This document shows positions 45,382 through 53,284 of a DNA stretch of 64,000 bases, piece after piece. The notes below the pieces were generated by a model, which was given only the letters and a program-made list of their open reading frames with translations, did no database searches and was not told the DNA's origin. The stretch is taken from positions 62,001 through 126,000 of the forward strand of contig NZ_SIJB01000028.1 in the NCBI RefSeq assembly GCF_009910845.1. Reading direction: 5' to 3'. The translations under genes and the position numbers were made by a program. The stretch is from Chengkuizengella marina (GTDB lineage Bacteria; Bacillota; Bacilli; Paenibacillales; KCTC-33759). How positions within the stretch are numbered: the stretch's first letter is position 1; every line of letters begins with the position of its first letter.

Positions 45382-46122
45382 CTATTGATTAGCAATAGGA
45401 CAGTTTCTACAATGGGTTTGCTCCATTGTTCGGTACTTTAAGCAGCATGTTTTTCTTATACGGTAAGATTCTCCTTTTTGTTCAGGGTGATCTATCATTT
45501 TACCATCAATAGATAACGGATTTGTAGAATTTATACCAAACAATTCAGGTTTTGCATTCTGAGTAATATACAAGTAATCTTGTTCAATAAGATTACGAGT
45601 TGAATGATCTTCTACCATTTTAAGCCCTTCTTTATACAAATAATCAATGTATACTAATACATTTTCCCATAGAATTAATGTTTTAAGATTTGTCATCTGA
45701 TTTAATAGAGCAAAAAAGGGCTGTAAATTATTTTTAAATAAAGTAGACAAAGTATTATCTCTATCAGTAAATATATTTTCTGATTTTTCTATCCAGGCTG
45801 ATGGAACGATATAAATATAAGGAGTATTTTTATTTACGTAATAGATCGTAATATTTTTTAAGTCAGTTGCAATAGGTTTACGATAAAAACTCATGATAAA
45901 TGGAATAGCACACATCATATGCGCATAGTATTTGCTGAAAATAGACGCAGCAGCAGCCAAATCTTCTGTTTTTATTTGTTCTGCAAATCGGAATAACCAC
46001 GTTTTTAATCTTTGTTCATCAATTAAGTCTTTACCTAGCAAGGTAGTAGTAGGATGATCCGGTTTTTCAAATACAATATGAAATTTTTCTTTGATAAATT
46101 GCTCCTGTTCAAACGATAACAT
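45382..46122 (-). CDS. FhuF-like ferric siderophore reductase
   Basis: A 246-residue protein with a C-terminal 2Fe-2S motif CC-x10-C-x2-C (KTCCLKY, then THCRNCP), as in FhuF, which frees iron from ferric hydroxamates in the cytoplasm by reduction. The body resembles the IucA/IucC C-terminal-like region found in this family (AASIFSKYYAHMMCAIPFIM). It overlaps the ATPase gene by 14 bases and is the last gene of the importer operon. Reduction of an imported citrate-hydroxamate ferric siderophore is the expected job. Confidence 0.87.
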   Translation of the reverse strand: MLSFEQEQFIKEKFHIVFEKPDHPTTTLLGKDLIDEQRLKTWLFRFAEQIKTEDLAAAASIFSKYYAHMMCAIPFIMSFYRKPIATDLKNITIYYVNKNTPYIYIVPSAWIEKSENIFTDRDNTLSTLFKNNLQPFFALLNQMTNLKTLILWENVLVYIDYLYKEGLKMVEDHSTRNLIEQDYLYITQNAKPELFGINSTNPLSIDGKMIDHPEQKGESYRIRKTCCLKYRTMEQTHCRNCPIANQ

Positions 46123-46927
46123 GATTTAGTTCCTTTCTTTCAATTCTTCTACCTTTTCCAGTTGGAATACACATCGGTGTAAAAAAAATGGGATCAAAGA
46201 CAACTTTACATTTTAGATCAAATACTTGTTGAATCATTTCGGGTGAAATAACATCCTCTGGTTTGCCTTCTACAAATACTTTTTTATCTTTAAGCGCTAC
46301 AATATGGTGAGCATAACGGCATGCAAGGTTGATGTCATGTAAAACCATAATAATGGTACGATCTTCTTTTTCATTTAATTCAAATAATAAGTCAAGAATT
46401 TCAATCTGATGCGTTACATCAAGATAAGTTGTGGGTTCATCTAGAAGGATTGTGTTTGTATCTTGTGCTAAAGTCATGGCAATCCATGCCCTTTGTTTTT
46501 GTCCACCAGATAGTGAATCAATAGGTACATCCTTGTATTCTTCCATATGTGTTTCTTGTAAAGCTTGTATTACCTTTTCTTCATCTACCTTTGACCATTG
46601 ACGCAAAAAGCTTTGATAACAATATCTGCCTTGCTTTACGAGTTCTAGTACAGTAAGTCCTGAGGGAGCGGTTGGGCTTTGTGGCAATATGGCAAGTTGC
46701 TTTGCTAATTTTTTGGTTGACATCTGATGAATGTTTTTACCATCTAATACAATTGTTCCAGCTTCAGGGTTTAACAGTCGTGCCATACTTCGTAATAAAG
46801 TTGATTTGCCACAACCATTACTTCCTAAGAAAACAGTAATCTTGCCCTCTGGGATCTTAATATTTAATTGGTCAAGAATTAATTTTTCACCGTATTTCAT
46901 CGTGATTTGACTTGTGGTTAAAGACAT
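46109..46927 (-). CDS. Iron-siderophore ABC importer ATP-binding protein (FhuC/FecE-like)
   Basis: A 272-residue ATPase: Walker A GSNGCGKST, Q-loop LPQSPTAP, signature LSGGQKQRAWIA, Walker B TILLDEPTTYLD and switch VLHDINLACRYAHH. It is closest to FhuC/FecE of ferric siderophore uptake. It energises import through the two FecCD permeases encoded just upstream. AAGGTGGG precedes the ATG. The hairpin at the end of the preceding permease gene separates it from that gene by 38 bases. Confidence 0.93.
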   Translation of the reverse strand: MSLTTSQITMKYGEKLILDQLNIKIPEGKITVFLGSNGCGKSTLLRSMARLLNPEAGTIVLDGKNIHQMSTKKLAKQLAILPQSPTAPSGLTVLELVKQGRYCYQSFLRQWSKVDEEKVIQALQETHMEEYKDVPIDSLSGGQKQRAWIAMTLAQDTNTILLDEPTTYLDVTHQIEILDLLFELNEKEDRTIIMVLHDINLACRYAHHIVALKDKKVFVEGKPEDVISPEMIQQVFDLKCKVVFDPIFFTPMCIPTGKGRRIERKELNHVIV

Positions 46928-46957
46928 GTTTATCCCACCTTAAAAGTTTTATCATAG

Positions 46958-46973
46958 CTCGCTAATTAGCGAG
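46958..46973. other. Palindromic hairpin at a permease stop codon
   Basis: A perfect 16-base palindrome ctcgctaattagcgag covers the stop codon of the FecCD permease gene; on the plus strand it is followed by at least seven T. On the coding (minus) strand no T-run follows. It may protect or process the mRNA between permease and ATPase, or stop antisense transcripts. Confidence 0.5.
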
Positions 46974-47991
46974 TTTTTTTTAATAATAAATAAATGAAAA
47001 AAGGGGCACCGATAGCGGAAGTAAAAACCCCTACTGGGATGCTAATAGGTTGAAATGCAGTTCTACCTATTAGATCTGATAACATAACAATAATGGACCC
47101 AATCAAAGCAGAAGTTGGGAGAACACCACCAAATCCAGGTCCAACTAATTTTCTAGCAATATGAGGCGCCATTAAGCCTACAAACGCAATCGTTCCACCA
47201 ATAGCTACAGCGGAGCCAGCTAAGGCCACAGCAATGATAAAAAATATAATACGCTGTTTTTGCAATGGACTGCCAACCCCAATAGCAATGTCATCACCGA
47301 GTTGTGTCACATTTAAGCTTCGCAGTAAGAGAAACGCTGCAGGGAGGAATACAATAATCCATGGCAGGTATATATATACTTGAGTCCAGCTAGCCCCATA
47401 AATACTGCCTGTTAACCAGGTCATAGATTTACTTGCTATATGTGGGGGTCCCATTACTATCATCATCGTAGTCATTGCAGTGGATACGGCTGACATGCCA
47501 ATGCCAATCAATACTAATCGTATTGGAGAGATGCCACCTTTCCAGGCTAGAAAGTAAATGATCATTCCATTAATGAGAGCACCAACAAAGGCTACTATGG
47601 GTAAAAATTGAATACTTGCAGCAGGAAATAGAGTGATGTAACTTATTGCTGCTACTGATGCTCCTCCACTAATCCCTATTACATTTGGTGAAGCTAAAGA
47701 ATTTTTGATCATACCTTGCAATATTGCACCTGAAACAGCAAGAGCTGAACCAATTAAACATGCTATGATGACTCGTGGCATACGTAGATGAATAATTGAC
47801 AAGTTGTCTTTCATTGATCCTTGACCTAGAAGGACTTTTAATGATGTTAGTGGATCAAAAGTTTTCCCTAGCGAAAGACTTAACCAAAATAATATAATTT
47901 GAATGATCAATAGGTTGATTAAAACGATCATTGTTTTACTCGAAAGTAAAAAAGAAAAGTTAGATGTTTGAATAGTGATCATTTTTTTCAT
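46966..47991 (-). CDS. FecCD-family iron-siderophore permease, second subunit
   Basis: A 341-residue permease with about nine or ten helices. FecCD traits: LRMPRVIIACLIGSALAVSG, ILQGMIKNSLASPNVIGISG, GGASVAAI, and IAFVGLMAPHIARKLVGPGF (the loop that meets the ATPase). It overlaps the preceding permease by 4 bases (ATGA). The two permeases, the ATPase and the divergent lipoprotein make a complete importer. Confidence 0.93.
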   Translation of the reverse strand: MKKMITIQTSNFSFLLSSKTMIVLINLLIIQIILFWLSLSLGKTFDPLTSLKVLLGQGSMKDNLSIIHLRMPRVIIACLIGSALAVSGAILQGMIKNSLASPNVIGISGGASVAAISYITLFPAASIQFLPIVAFVGALINGMIIYFLAWKGGISPIRLVLIGIGMSAVSTAMTTMMIVMGPPHIASKSMTWLTGSIYGASWTQVYIYLPWIIVFLPAAFLLLRSLNVTQLGDDIAIGVGSPLQKQRIIFFIIAVALAGSAVAIGGTIAFVGLMAPHIARKLVGPGFGGVLPTSALIGSIIVMLSDLIGRTAFQPISIPVGVFTSAIGAPFFIYLLLKKTR

Positions 47992-48998
47992 GATTGCATT
48001 CTTCCTTTACGAACGATATAAATGAAAAACGGGACACCGATGATAGCGGTAGTTACTCCTACTGGTACTTCTTGTGGCATTGCGATCAAACGAGAGATCA
48101 TATCTGCTAACAGCAGTAAACTTGCCCCTAATAAACCACTGTAAATGATCACCCAACGTGAGTTTAGACCAACAAAAAATCGAGCCATATGTGGAATGAT
48201 TAAACCAACAAAAGAAATAGGGCCAGCTATGGCTACAGAACTACCAGCTAATATAATGATCAGCAGTCCCATTGTTAATTTTACCCAGACAGTGTTCTGA
48301 CCCAAACTTTTGGCGACATCTTCACCAAGTTGTAATGCATCTATTTTTTTTGCAATAAGTATAGAACCTATCCAACCAATCAACATATAAGGAAAAATTT
48401 CTATAAGCATTGCCATATTTCTTCCAGCGATAGAACCTGAAATCCAAAACAAAACTTCATCAAGTGCACTAGCATTAATAATTAAAAAAGCATGGCTCAA
48501 AGAAGTTGTAAAAGCAGCAACAGCTGCACCAGCCAATGTTAGACGAATGGGAGAATGATCTCCTTTTGTTGTCTGTCCTAAAGCATATACAATGGTTCCA
48601 AATATGGCGGCGCCTAAGAAAGCAATCCAAGTAAATTGATTTAATGAACTTATCGAGAATAAAGTTACGGCTAACACGACTAGCAAAGATGCTCCACCAT
48701 TAATTCCCAATATACCTGTATCTGCAAGAGGATTGCGAGTTAAAGATTGTAATAGTGCTCCAGCTATACCTAAATTAGCCCCTATACAGATAGCAATTAA
48801 TGCCCTGGGAAAACGTACATCTCGAATAATCACGTGTTCATTCGAATAATCAAAGTGAGTAAACGCATAGAGGATATCCTTCCACTGAGTAGAATACTCC
48901 CCAAATTTTATACTAGAAATGAAAAGGATAAATAAAAGATTAAATAATAAGAACAGACCCAACCATCTTTTAGTTGTATGATTAAATACAGAAGTCAT
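47988..48998 (-). CDS. FecCD-family iron-siderophore permease, first subunit
   Basis: A 336-residue permease: RDVRFPRALIAICIGANLGI, GALLQSLTRNPLADTGILGI, NGGASLLVVLAV, and ISFVGLIIPHMARFFVGLNS. It is the first gene of the importer operon on the minus strand, under the promoter with Fur box at 49028-49065. It pairs with the next permease gene to form a heterodimeric channel for a ferric siderophore. Confidence 0.93.
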   Translation of the reverse strand: MTSVFNHTTKRWLGLFLLFNLLFILFISSIKFGEYSTQWKDILYAFTHFDYSNEHVIIRDVRFPRALIAICIGANLGIAGALLQSLTRNPLADTGILGINGGASLLVVLAVTLFSISSLNQFTWIAFLGAAIFGTIVYALGQTTKGDHSPIRLTLAGAAVAAFTTSLSHAFLIINASALDEVLFWISGSIAGRNMAMLIEIFPYMLIGWIGSILIAKKIDALQLGEDVAKSLGQNTVWVKLTMGLLIIILAGSSVAIAGPISFVGLIIPHMARFFVGLNSRWVIIYSGLLGASLLLLADMISRLIAMPQEVPVGVTTAIIGVPFFIYIVRKGRMQS

Positions 48999-49027
48999 TG
49001 ATATGTAGGTATCCTTCCTGACAATAA

Positions 49028-49065
49028 AGTATATGAATTTATTTTGATTATGATAATCATTCTCA
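49028..49065 (-). promoter_or_regulatory. Promoter with Fur box for the importer operon
   Basis: On the minus strand TTATCA (+ strand tgataa at 49051-49056) and TATACT (agtata at 49028-49033) are 17 bases apart. The Fur-like box tgataatcattctca (49051-49065) matches the consensus tgataatnattatca at 13 of 15 positions and covers the -35, which explains iron repression. Confidence 0.8.
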
Positions 49066-49124
49066 ATAAATTTATAAAAAGTATTGACATTTATGAATTA
49101 AACAATTAACATTTTAATCAATAT

Positions 49125-49139
49125 TGATAATCATTCTCA
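49125..49139 (+). promoter_or_regulatory. Fur box upstream of the binding-protein gene
   Basis: A second tgataatcattctca, identical to the first box, 50 bases before the binding-protein start. TATACT at 49160-49165 is the probable -10. Confidence 0.78.
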
Positions 49140-49188
49140 ATTGACCATTCTGAATTAATTATACTACAAAAAAAGGGGAATTGTAATC

Positions 49189-50166
49189 ATGAATTTTTTT
49201 AGAAAGACAAAAAAAGGGTTTCTTTTTTCAATAATGGCAATTTTTATTGTTGTTTTATCGGCATGTGGAGGTAATGAAGATAAGACAGAAGAAGCCAGTA
49301 CTGAACCAGTAGAAACAGAAGAAACTTCATATACAGTAAATCATGCAATGGGAGAAACTATCATTCCTGAAACACCAGAACGTATTGTTATCTTAACTAA
49401 TGAAGGCACAGAAGCTTTATTGGCATTAGGTGTAAAACCAGTTGGGGCTGTTCAGTCTTGGTTAGGTGATCCATGGTATGAACATATTGCAAGTCAGATG
49501 GAAGATGTAGTGAATTTAGGTACTGAAATAGAACCATCAATAGAAGAAATTATCGCGTTAGAGCCAGATTTAATTATTGGCACTAAAGTGAGACAGGAAC
49601 AAGTATATGAACAGTTATCTGCCATTGCTCCTACAATTTTCTCGGAAACTTTAAAGGGAGAATGGCAAGAAAACTTTAATCTTTATGCTGAGGCATTAAA
49701 TAAAAAAGATGAAGGTCAAGAGGTCATTGCACAGTTTAATCAGCGTACGGAAGTTTTTAAACAAAAAGCAGGGGATCAGTTGGAAAAAGAAGTTTCTGTT
49801 GTACGATTCTTACCAGGTACGGCTCGAATTTATCATAAACAATCATTTTCTGGTGTTGTTTTAGATCAGCTTGGAATCAAACGTCCTGCTGTTCAAGATG
49901 TCGATGATTTTATGATTGAAGTTTCAAAAGAGAGTATTCCTAATATGGATGGAGATCTTTTATTCTACTTTACATATGACGATGGAAGTGGGTTAGGAAC
50001 ACAAACAAAAGAAGAATGGTTGAATGATCCTCTATGGAATAATTTGGATGTTATAAATGATGGAAATGTTCATGAAGTAAGTGATGCGATTTGGAATACA
50101 GCTGGTGGAGTTTTAGCTGCTAATATTATGTTGGATGAATTATTTCAGATTTATGAAATAGAATGA
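49189..50166 (+). CDS. Iron-siderophore substrate-binding lipoprotein
   Basis: A 325-residue lipoprotein: basic signal, lipobox LSACG, short acidic linker, then a class III (FecB/FhuD/YfiY-like) binding fold with PERIVILTNEGTEALLALGV, EIIALEPDLIIGTKVRQEQV and VHEVSDAIWNTAGGVLAANI. It captures ferric siderophore outside the membrane for the divergent FecCD importer. Its own Fur box lies upstream. Lipid-anchored binding proteins replace the periplasmic type in Gram-positives. The ligand is probably the product of the downstream synthetase operon. Confidence 0.92.
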   Translation: MNFFRKTKKGFLFSIMAIFIVVLSACGGNEDKTEEASTEPVETEETSYTVNHAMGETIIPETPERIVILTNEGTEALLALGVKPVGAVQSWLGDPWYEHIASQMEDVVNLGTEIEPSIEEIIALEPDLIIGTKVRQEQVYEQLSAIAPTIFSETLKGEWQENFNLYAEALNKKDEGQEVIAQFNQRTEVFKQKAGDQLEKEVSVVRFLPGTARIYHKQSFSGVVLDQLGIKRPAVQDVDDFMIEVSKESIPNMDGDLLFYFTYDDGSGLGTQTKEEWLNDPLWNNLDVINDGNVHEVSDAIWNTAGGVLAANIMLDELFQIYEIE

Positions 50167-50216
50167 TTTGCCGATTAATATTACATCCATTTTTCCTGTA
50201 TCAACATTCCGATAGA

Positions 50217-50237
50217 CTCCCTCTCTATAAGAGGGAG
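50217..50237 (+). terminator. Hairpin after the binding-protein gene
   Basis: Perfect 8-bp stem (ctccctct / agagggag), 5-base loop. No T-run, so termination is likely but weak. Confidence 0.45.
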
Positions 50238-50326
50238 ATAACGGTCTGTTAGAAAATGTATGATATCTAAATAGTCATTTTATTATATTAAAGGAGGTGA
50301 GATAGAGTTTTTTTTTGACATTACAA

Positions 50327-50341
50327 TGATAATGATTATCA
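50327..50341 (+). promoter_or_regulatory. Perfect Fur box of the siderophore synthesis operon
   Basis: tgataatgattatca matches the Fur consensus at all fixed positions. It lies just downstream of TTGACA (50315-50320) and just before TATAAT (50349-50354), 30 bases upstream of the first start codon. The exact -35/-10 pair is unclear because these two are 28 bases apart. Confidence 0.92.
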
Positions 50342-50370
50342 ATTTCAATATAATTTAGGAGTGATTACAC

Positions 50371-51750
50371 TTGCAATGGAATCATGAAACTAATTCAAAT
50401 AACAAAATGTTATTAAGTCAGCAAATGAAACGAGAATCAAACGCTCGTTCTTATCCTAGACGCATACCGATTGCAATTCGAGAAGCATCAGGAATTTTTA
50501 TCAAAGATGTAGAAGGGAATTCTTATATTGATTGCCTAGGTGGGGCAGGGACATTGGCTTTAGGGCATAACCATCCCGTTGTAGTAGAAGCGATTCAGTC
50601 ATTTTTATCAGAGGGTTATCCCTTACATACGTTAGATATTACAACGCCAGTTAAAGAACAGTTTGTAGATGAATTGTTAGCAAGCCTTCCACCCTCATTT
50701 GCAAGAAGGGCAAAAATTCAATTTTGCGGTCCTTCAGGAGCTGATGCAGTAGAGGCAGCAATAAAACTAGTAAAAACAGCTACAGGAAATCGAAGTGTAT
50801 TTTCATTTCATGGTGGATATCACGGCATGACACACGGAGCACTTAGCTTGATGGGGAATACGAGTCCAAAGGAGAAAATTACGGGTTTGATGTCAGATGT
50901 TCACTTTCTCCCGTTTCCATATAAATATCGTTGTCCGTTTGGTTTAGGTGGAGATTTAGGAATTTCTACCGGAATTCATTATATTCAAAACGTACTTGAT
51001 GATCCTGAAAGTGGAATCGTATCCCCGTCTGGAATGATTATGGAGGTGGTACAGGGAGAAGGAGGTGCTATCCCTGCACCAGATGAATGGGTGCGTGAGA
51101 TTAGACGTTTAACAAAAGAAAGAGATATACCTCTTATCATTGATGAAGTTCAAACAGGCATTGGTAGAACAGGTGCAATGTATGCATTTGAACATGCAGA
51201 TATTACACCTGATGTAGTGATTCTTTCTAAGGCAATAGGTGGATCTTTACCGCTTTCTGTTGTACTTTATGATGAATCATTGGATCGCTGGGAACCAGGA
51301 GCACATGCAGGAACTTTTCGTGGAAATCAAATGGCTATGGCAACGGGAATTGCGACATTACAATATGTGCTAAGAAATAAATTAGATGTACATGCAAAAA
51401 AAATGGGTGATTTATTCATGTCCAAATTACTTAAAATCCAAAACGAATACAAAAGTATTGGAGAAGTCCGAGGACGGGGGTTAATGATTGGCGTAGAAAT
51501 TGTAAATTCTAATGAATCTCCTGACCAACTAGGTGCCTATCCATCAGATCCAGATAAAGCACGTAGTATACAAGCAGAATGCTTTCGTCGTGGTCTGATC
51601 GTAGAATTAGGTGGAAGACATGGCAGTGTTGTAAGGTTTTTACCTCCATTAATTGTCAACGAAGATCAAATTGAACAAATCAGTTCTATTTTTTATGACG
51701 CCATTGAAGCAGTTGATAAACAAGAGATGAAGTTGATGCAGGAGGTCTAA
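50371..51750 (+). CDS. Diaminobutyrate-2-oxoglutarate aminotransferase (RhbA-like)
   Basis: A 459-residue class III PLP aminotransferase: YIDCLGGAGTLALGHNHPVV, FCGPSGADAVEAAIKL, FHGGYHGMTHGALS, IIDEVQTGIGRTG and the Schiff-base Lys in ILSKAIGGSLPLS. It makes L-2,4-diaminobutyrate from aspartate semialdehyde with glutamate as donor. It starts at TTG 50371 behind TAGGAGTG and opens a seven-gene operon with a perfect Fur box. Together with the next gene it supplies 1,3-diaminopropane, as RhbA/RhbB do for rhizobactin 1021. Confidence 0.93.
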   Translation: MQWNHETNSNNKMLLSQQMKRESNARSYPRRIPIAIREASGIFIKDVEGNSYIDCLGGAGTLALGHNHPVVVEAIQSFLSEGYPLHTLDITTPVKEQFVDELLASLPPSFARRAKIQFCGPSGADAVEAAIKLVKTATGNRSVFSFHGGYHGMTHGALSLMGNTSPKEKITGLMSDVHFLPFPYKYRCPFGLGGDLGISTGIHYIQNVLDDPESGIVSPSGMIMEVVQGEGGAIPAPDEWVREIRRLTKERDIPLIIDEVQTGIGRTGAMYAFEHADITPDVVILSKAIGGSLPLSVVLYDESLDRWEPGAHAGTFRGNQMAMATGIATLQYVLRNKLDVHAKKMGDLFMSKLLKIQNEYKSIGEVRGRGLMIGVEIVNSNESPDQLGAYPSDPDKARSIQAECFRRGLIVELGGRHGSVVRFLPPLIVNEDQIEQISSIFYDAIEAVDKQEMKLMQEV

Positions 51751-51753
51751 ACC

Positions 51754-53280
51754 ATGGCATCAATTAAAACGTTAGAAAAGTCATCGATTTTTGATCACTA
51801 TTTTCCAGCTAATAATGAAAATAGTATAGAAATGTTTGATCAAGCGATGTTAATGGTAAAGCATGTGGTACAAACCTTTTTTAAAGAACAATCCAAACCA
51901 TATAAAGGGGCAAATCCAAATAAATTAAATGATATTTGCAGTGAAGTGATGGATATTCCAAGAATTGGAATGGATTTAAATAAAATTATTGAAAAAACAG
52001 GTGCCAAAATACTTGAAAATTCAATTGGAGTTACACATCCGACTTGTGTTGCGCATTTACACACTCCCCCTCTTACTGCTTCTATTGCAGCGGAAGTCAT
52101 CATGAATGTGATGAATGCTTCAATGGATTCTTGGGATCAGAGTGCGATGGCCACCCATATTGAGCAACAGATGATGAAGTGGTTATGTCAAATTTATGGT
52201 TTTCCTTTGCAAGCAGATGGTATTTTTACCAGTGGAGGAACCCAATCAAATTTCATGGGGCTTTTGTTAGCAAGAGATCATTACATTTTTAGAAAGTGGC
52301 AATGGAATGTAAAGCAAAAGGGTCTGCCACCTGAAGCAAGCAGAATGAGAATATTATGTTCTAAAGAAGCACATTTTACAGTATCACAATCAGCAGCTTT
52401 GCTAGGATTAGGTGAGGATGCAGTGATCACGGTTGATACTGACGAAGATGCCTGTATGTGCCCAGATCTTTTAAAGCAAAAATTAGAAACTTTGAAACAT
52501 GACGATTACTTTCCGTTTGTCATTGTAGCAACAGCAGGTACAACTGATTTTGGCAGCATTGATCCACTTTCTGAAATAGGTGAACTAGCTGAATCCTATA
52601 ACATTTGGCTTCATATTGATGCAGCATATGGTGGAGCGATTCAATTCAGTGATCAACATAAACTAAAATTAACAGGAATTGAAAGAGCAGATTCTTGCAC
52701 GATCGATTTTCATAAATGGTTTTATCAATCTATTAGTTGCGGTGCTTTTTTAGTTAAAAATAGATTGGTGTTTCAATCCTTACACCGCAATGCGGATTAT
52801 TTAAATTCACTGGAAGATGAGCAAACAGGCATTCCTAATTTGGTTGGGAAATCTATACAAACCACTCGACGTTTTGATGCTTTAAAGCTTTTAATGTCTT
52901 TACAGCATGTAGGGCTGGAGAATTTTTCGCAAATGATAGATTACACCATTCATCTAGCGAAACGAACAGCTACTTATATTGATCAGGATCCATCTTATGA
53001 TCTTATACAACATCCAACGTTAAGCACTGTTGTTTTCCGCTACAGGCCTAAGTTGATTCAAACAATGGATATACAAACTAGAAGTAACAAATTGCATCAG
53101 CATATTCGATTGAAATTATTACAAAGTGGCGAAGCAGTAGTTGCAAAAACAAAAATAGACGGTTGGGTTAGCTTGAAATTTACTTTATTAAATCCTCGTA
53201 CTGAAATGAGTCACATTGAACACATATTGAATCAGATTAAACAAATTGGTGAGTCTTTTGATCAAGAAAGGGTGAGTTAA
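51754..53280 (+). CDS. L-2,4-diaminobutyrate decarboxylase (RhbB-like)
   Basis: A 508-residue group II PLP decarboxylase: VTHPTCVAHLHTPPLTASIA, GIFTSGGTQSNFMGLLLARD, HIDAAYGGAIQFS and the PLP Lys in CTIDFHKWFYQS. It decarboxylates diaminobutyrate to 1,3-diaminopropane, the diamine of rhizobactin 1021 and schizokinen. Its ATG is 4 bases after the aminotransferase stop, so the two are tightly coupled. Confidence 0.93.
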   Translation: MASIKTLEKSSIFDHYFPANNENSIEMFDQAMLMVKHVVQTFFKEQSKPYKGANPNKLNDICSEVMDIPRIGMDLNKIIEKTGAKILENSIGVTHPTCVAHLHTPPLTASIAAEVIMNVMNASMDSWDQSAMATHIEQQMMKWLCQIYGFPLQADGIFTSGGTQSNFMGLLLARDHYIFRKWQWNVKQKGLPPEASRMRILCSKEAHFTVSQSAALLGLGEDAVITVDTDEDACMCPDLLKQKLETLKHDDYFPFVIVATAGTTDFGSIDPLSEIGELAESYNIWLHIDAAYGGAIQFSDQHKLKLTGIERADSCTIDFHKWFYQSISCGAFLVKNRLVFQSLHRNADYLNSLEDEQTGIPNLVGKSIQTTRRFDALKLLMSLQHVGLENFSQMIDYTIHLAKRTATYIDQDPSYDLIQHPTLSTVVFRYRPKLIQTMDIQTRSNKLHQHIRLKLLQSGEAVVAKTKIDGWVSLKFTLLNPRTEMSHIEHILNQIKQIGESFDQERVS

Positions 53281-53284
53281 AAAA

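Noticed and set aside
45382-50166. The importer genes as heme or cobalamin transporters
   Set aside because: The FhuF-like reductase, Fur boxes and adjacent siderophore synthesis operon fit a ferric hydroxamate better; no heme or B12 marker is seen.
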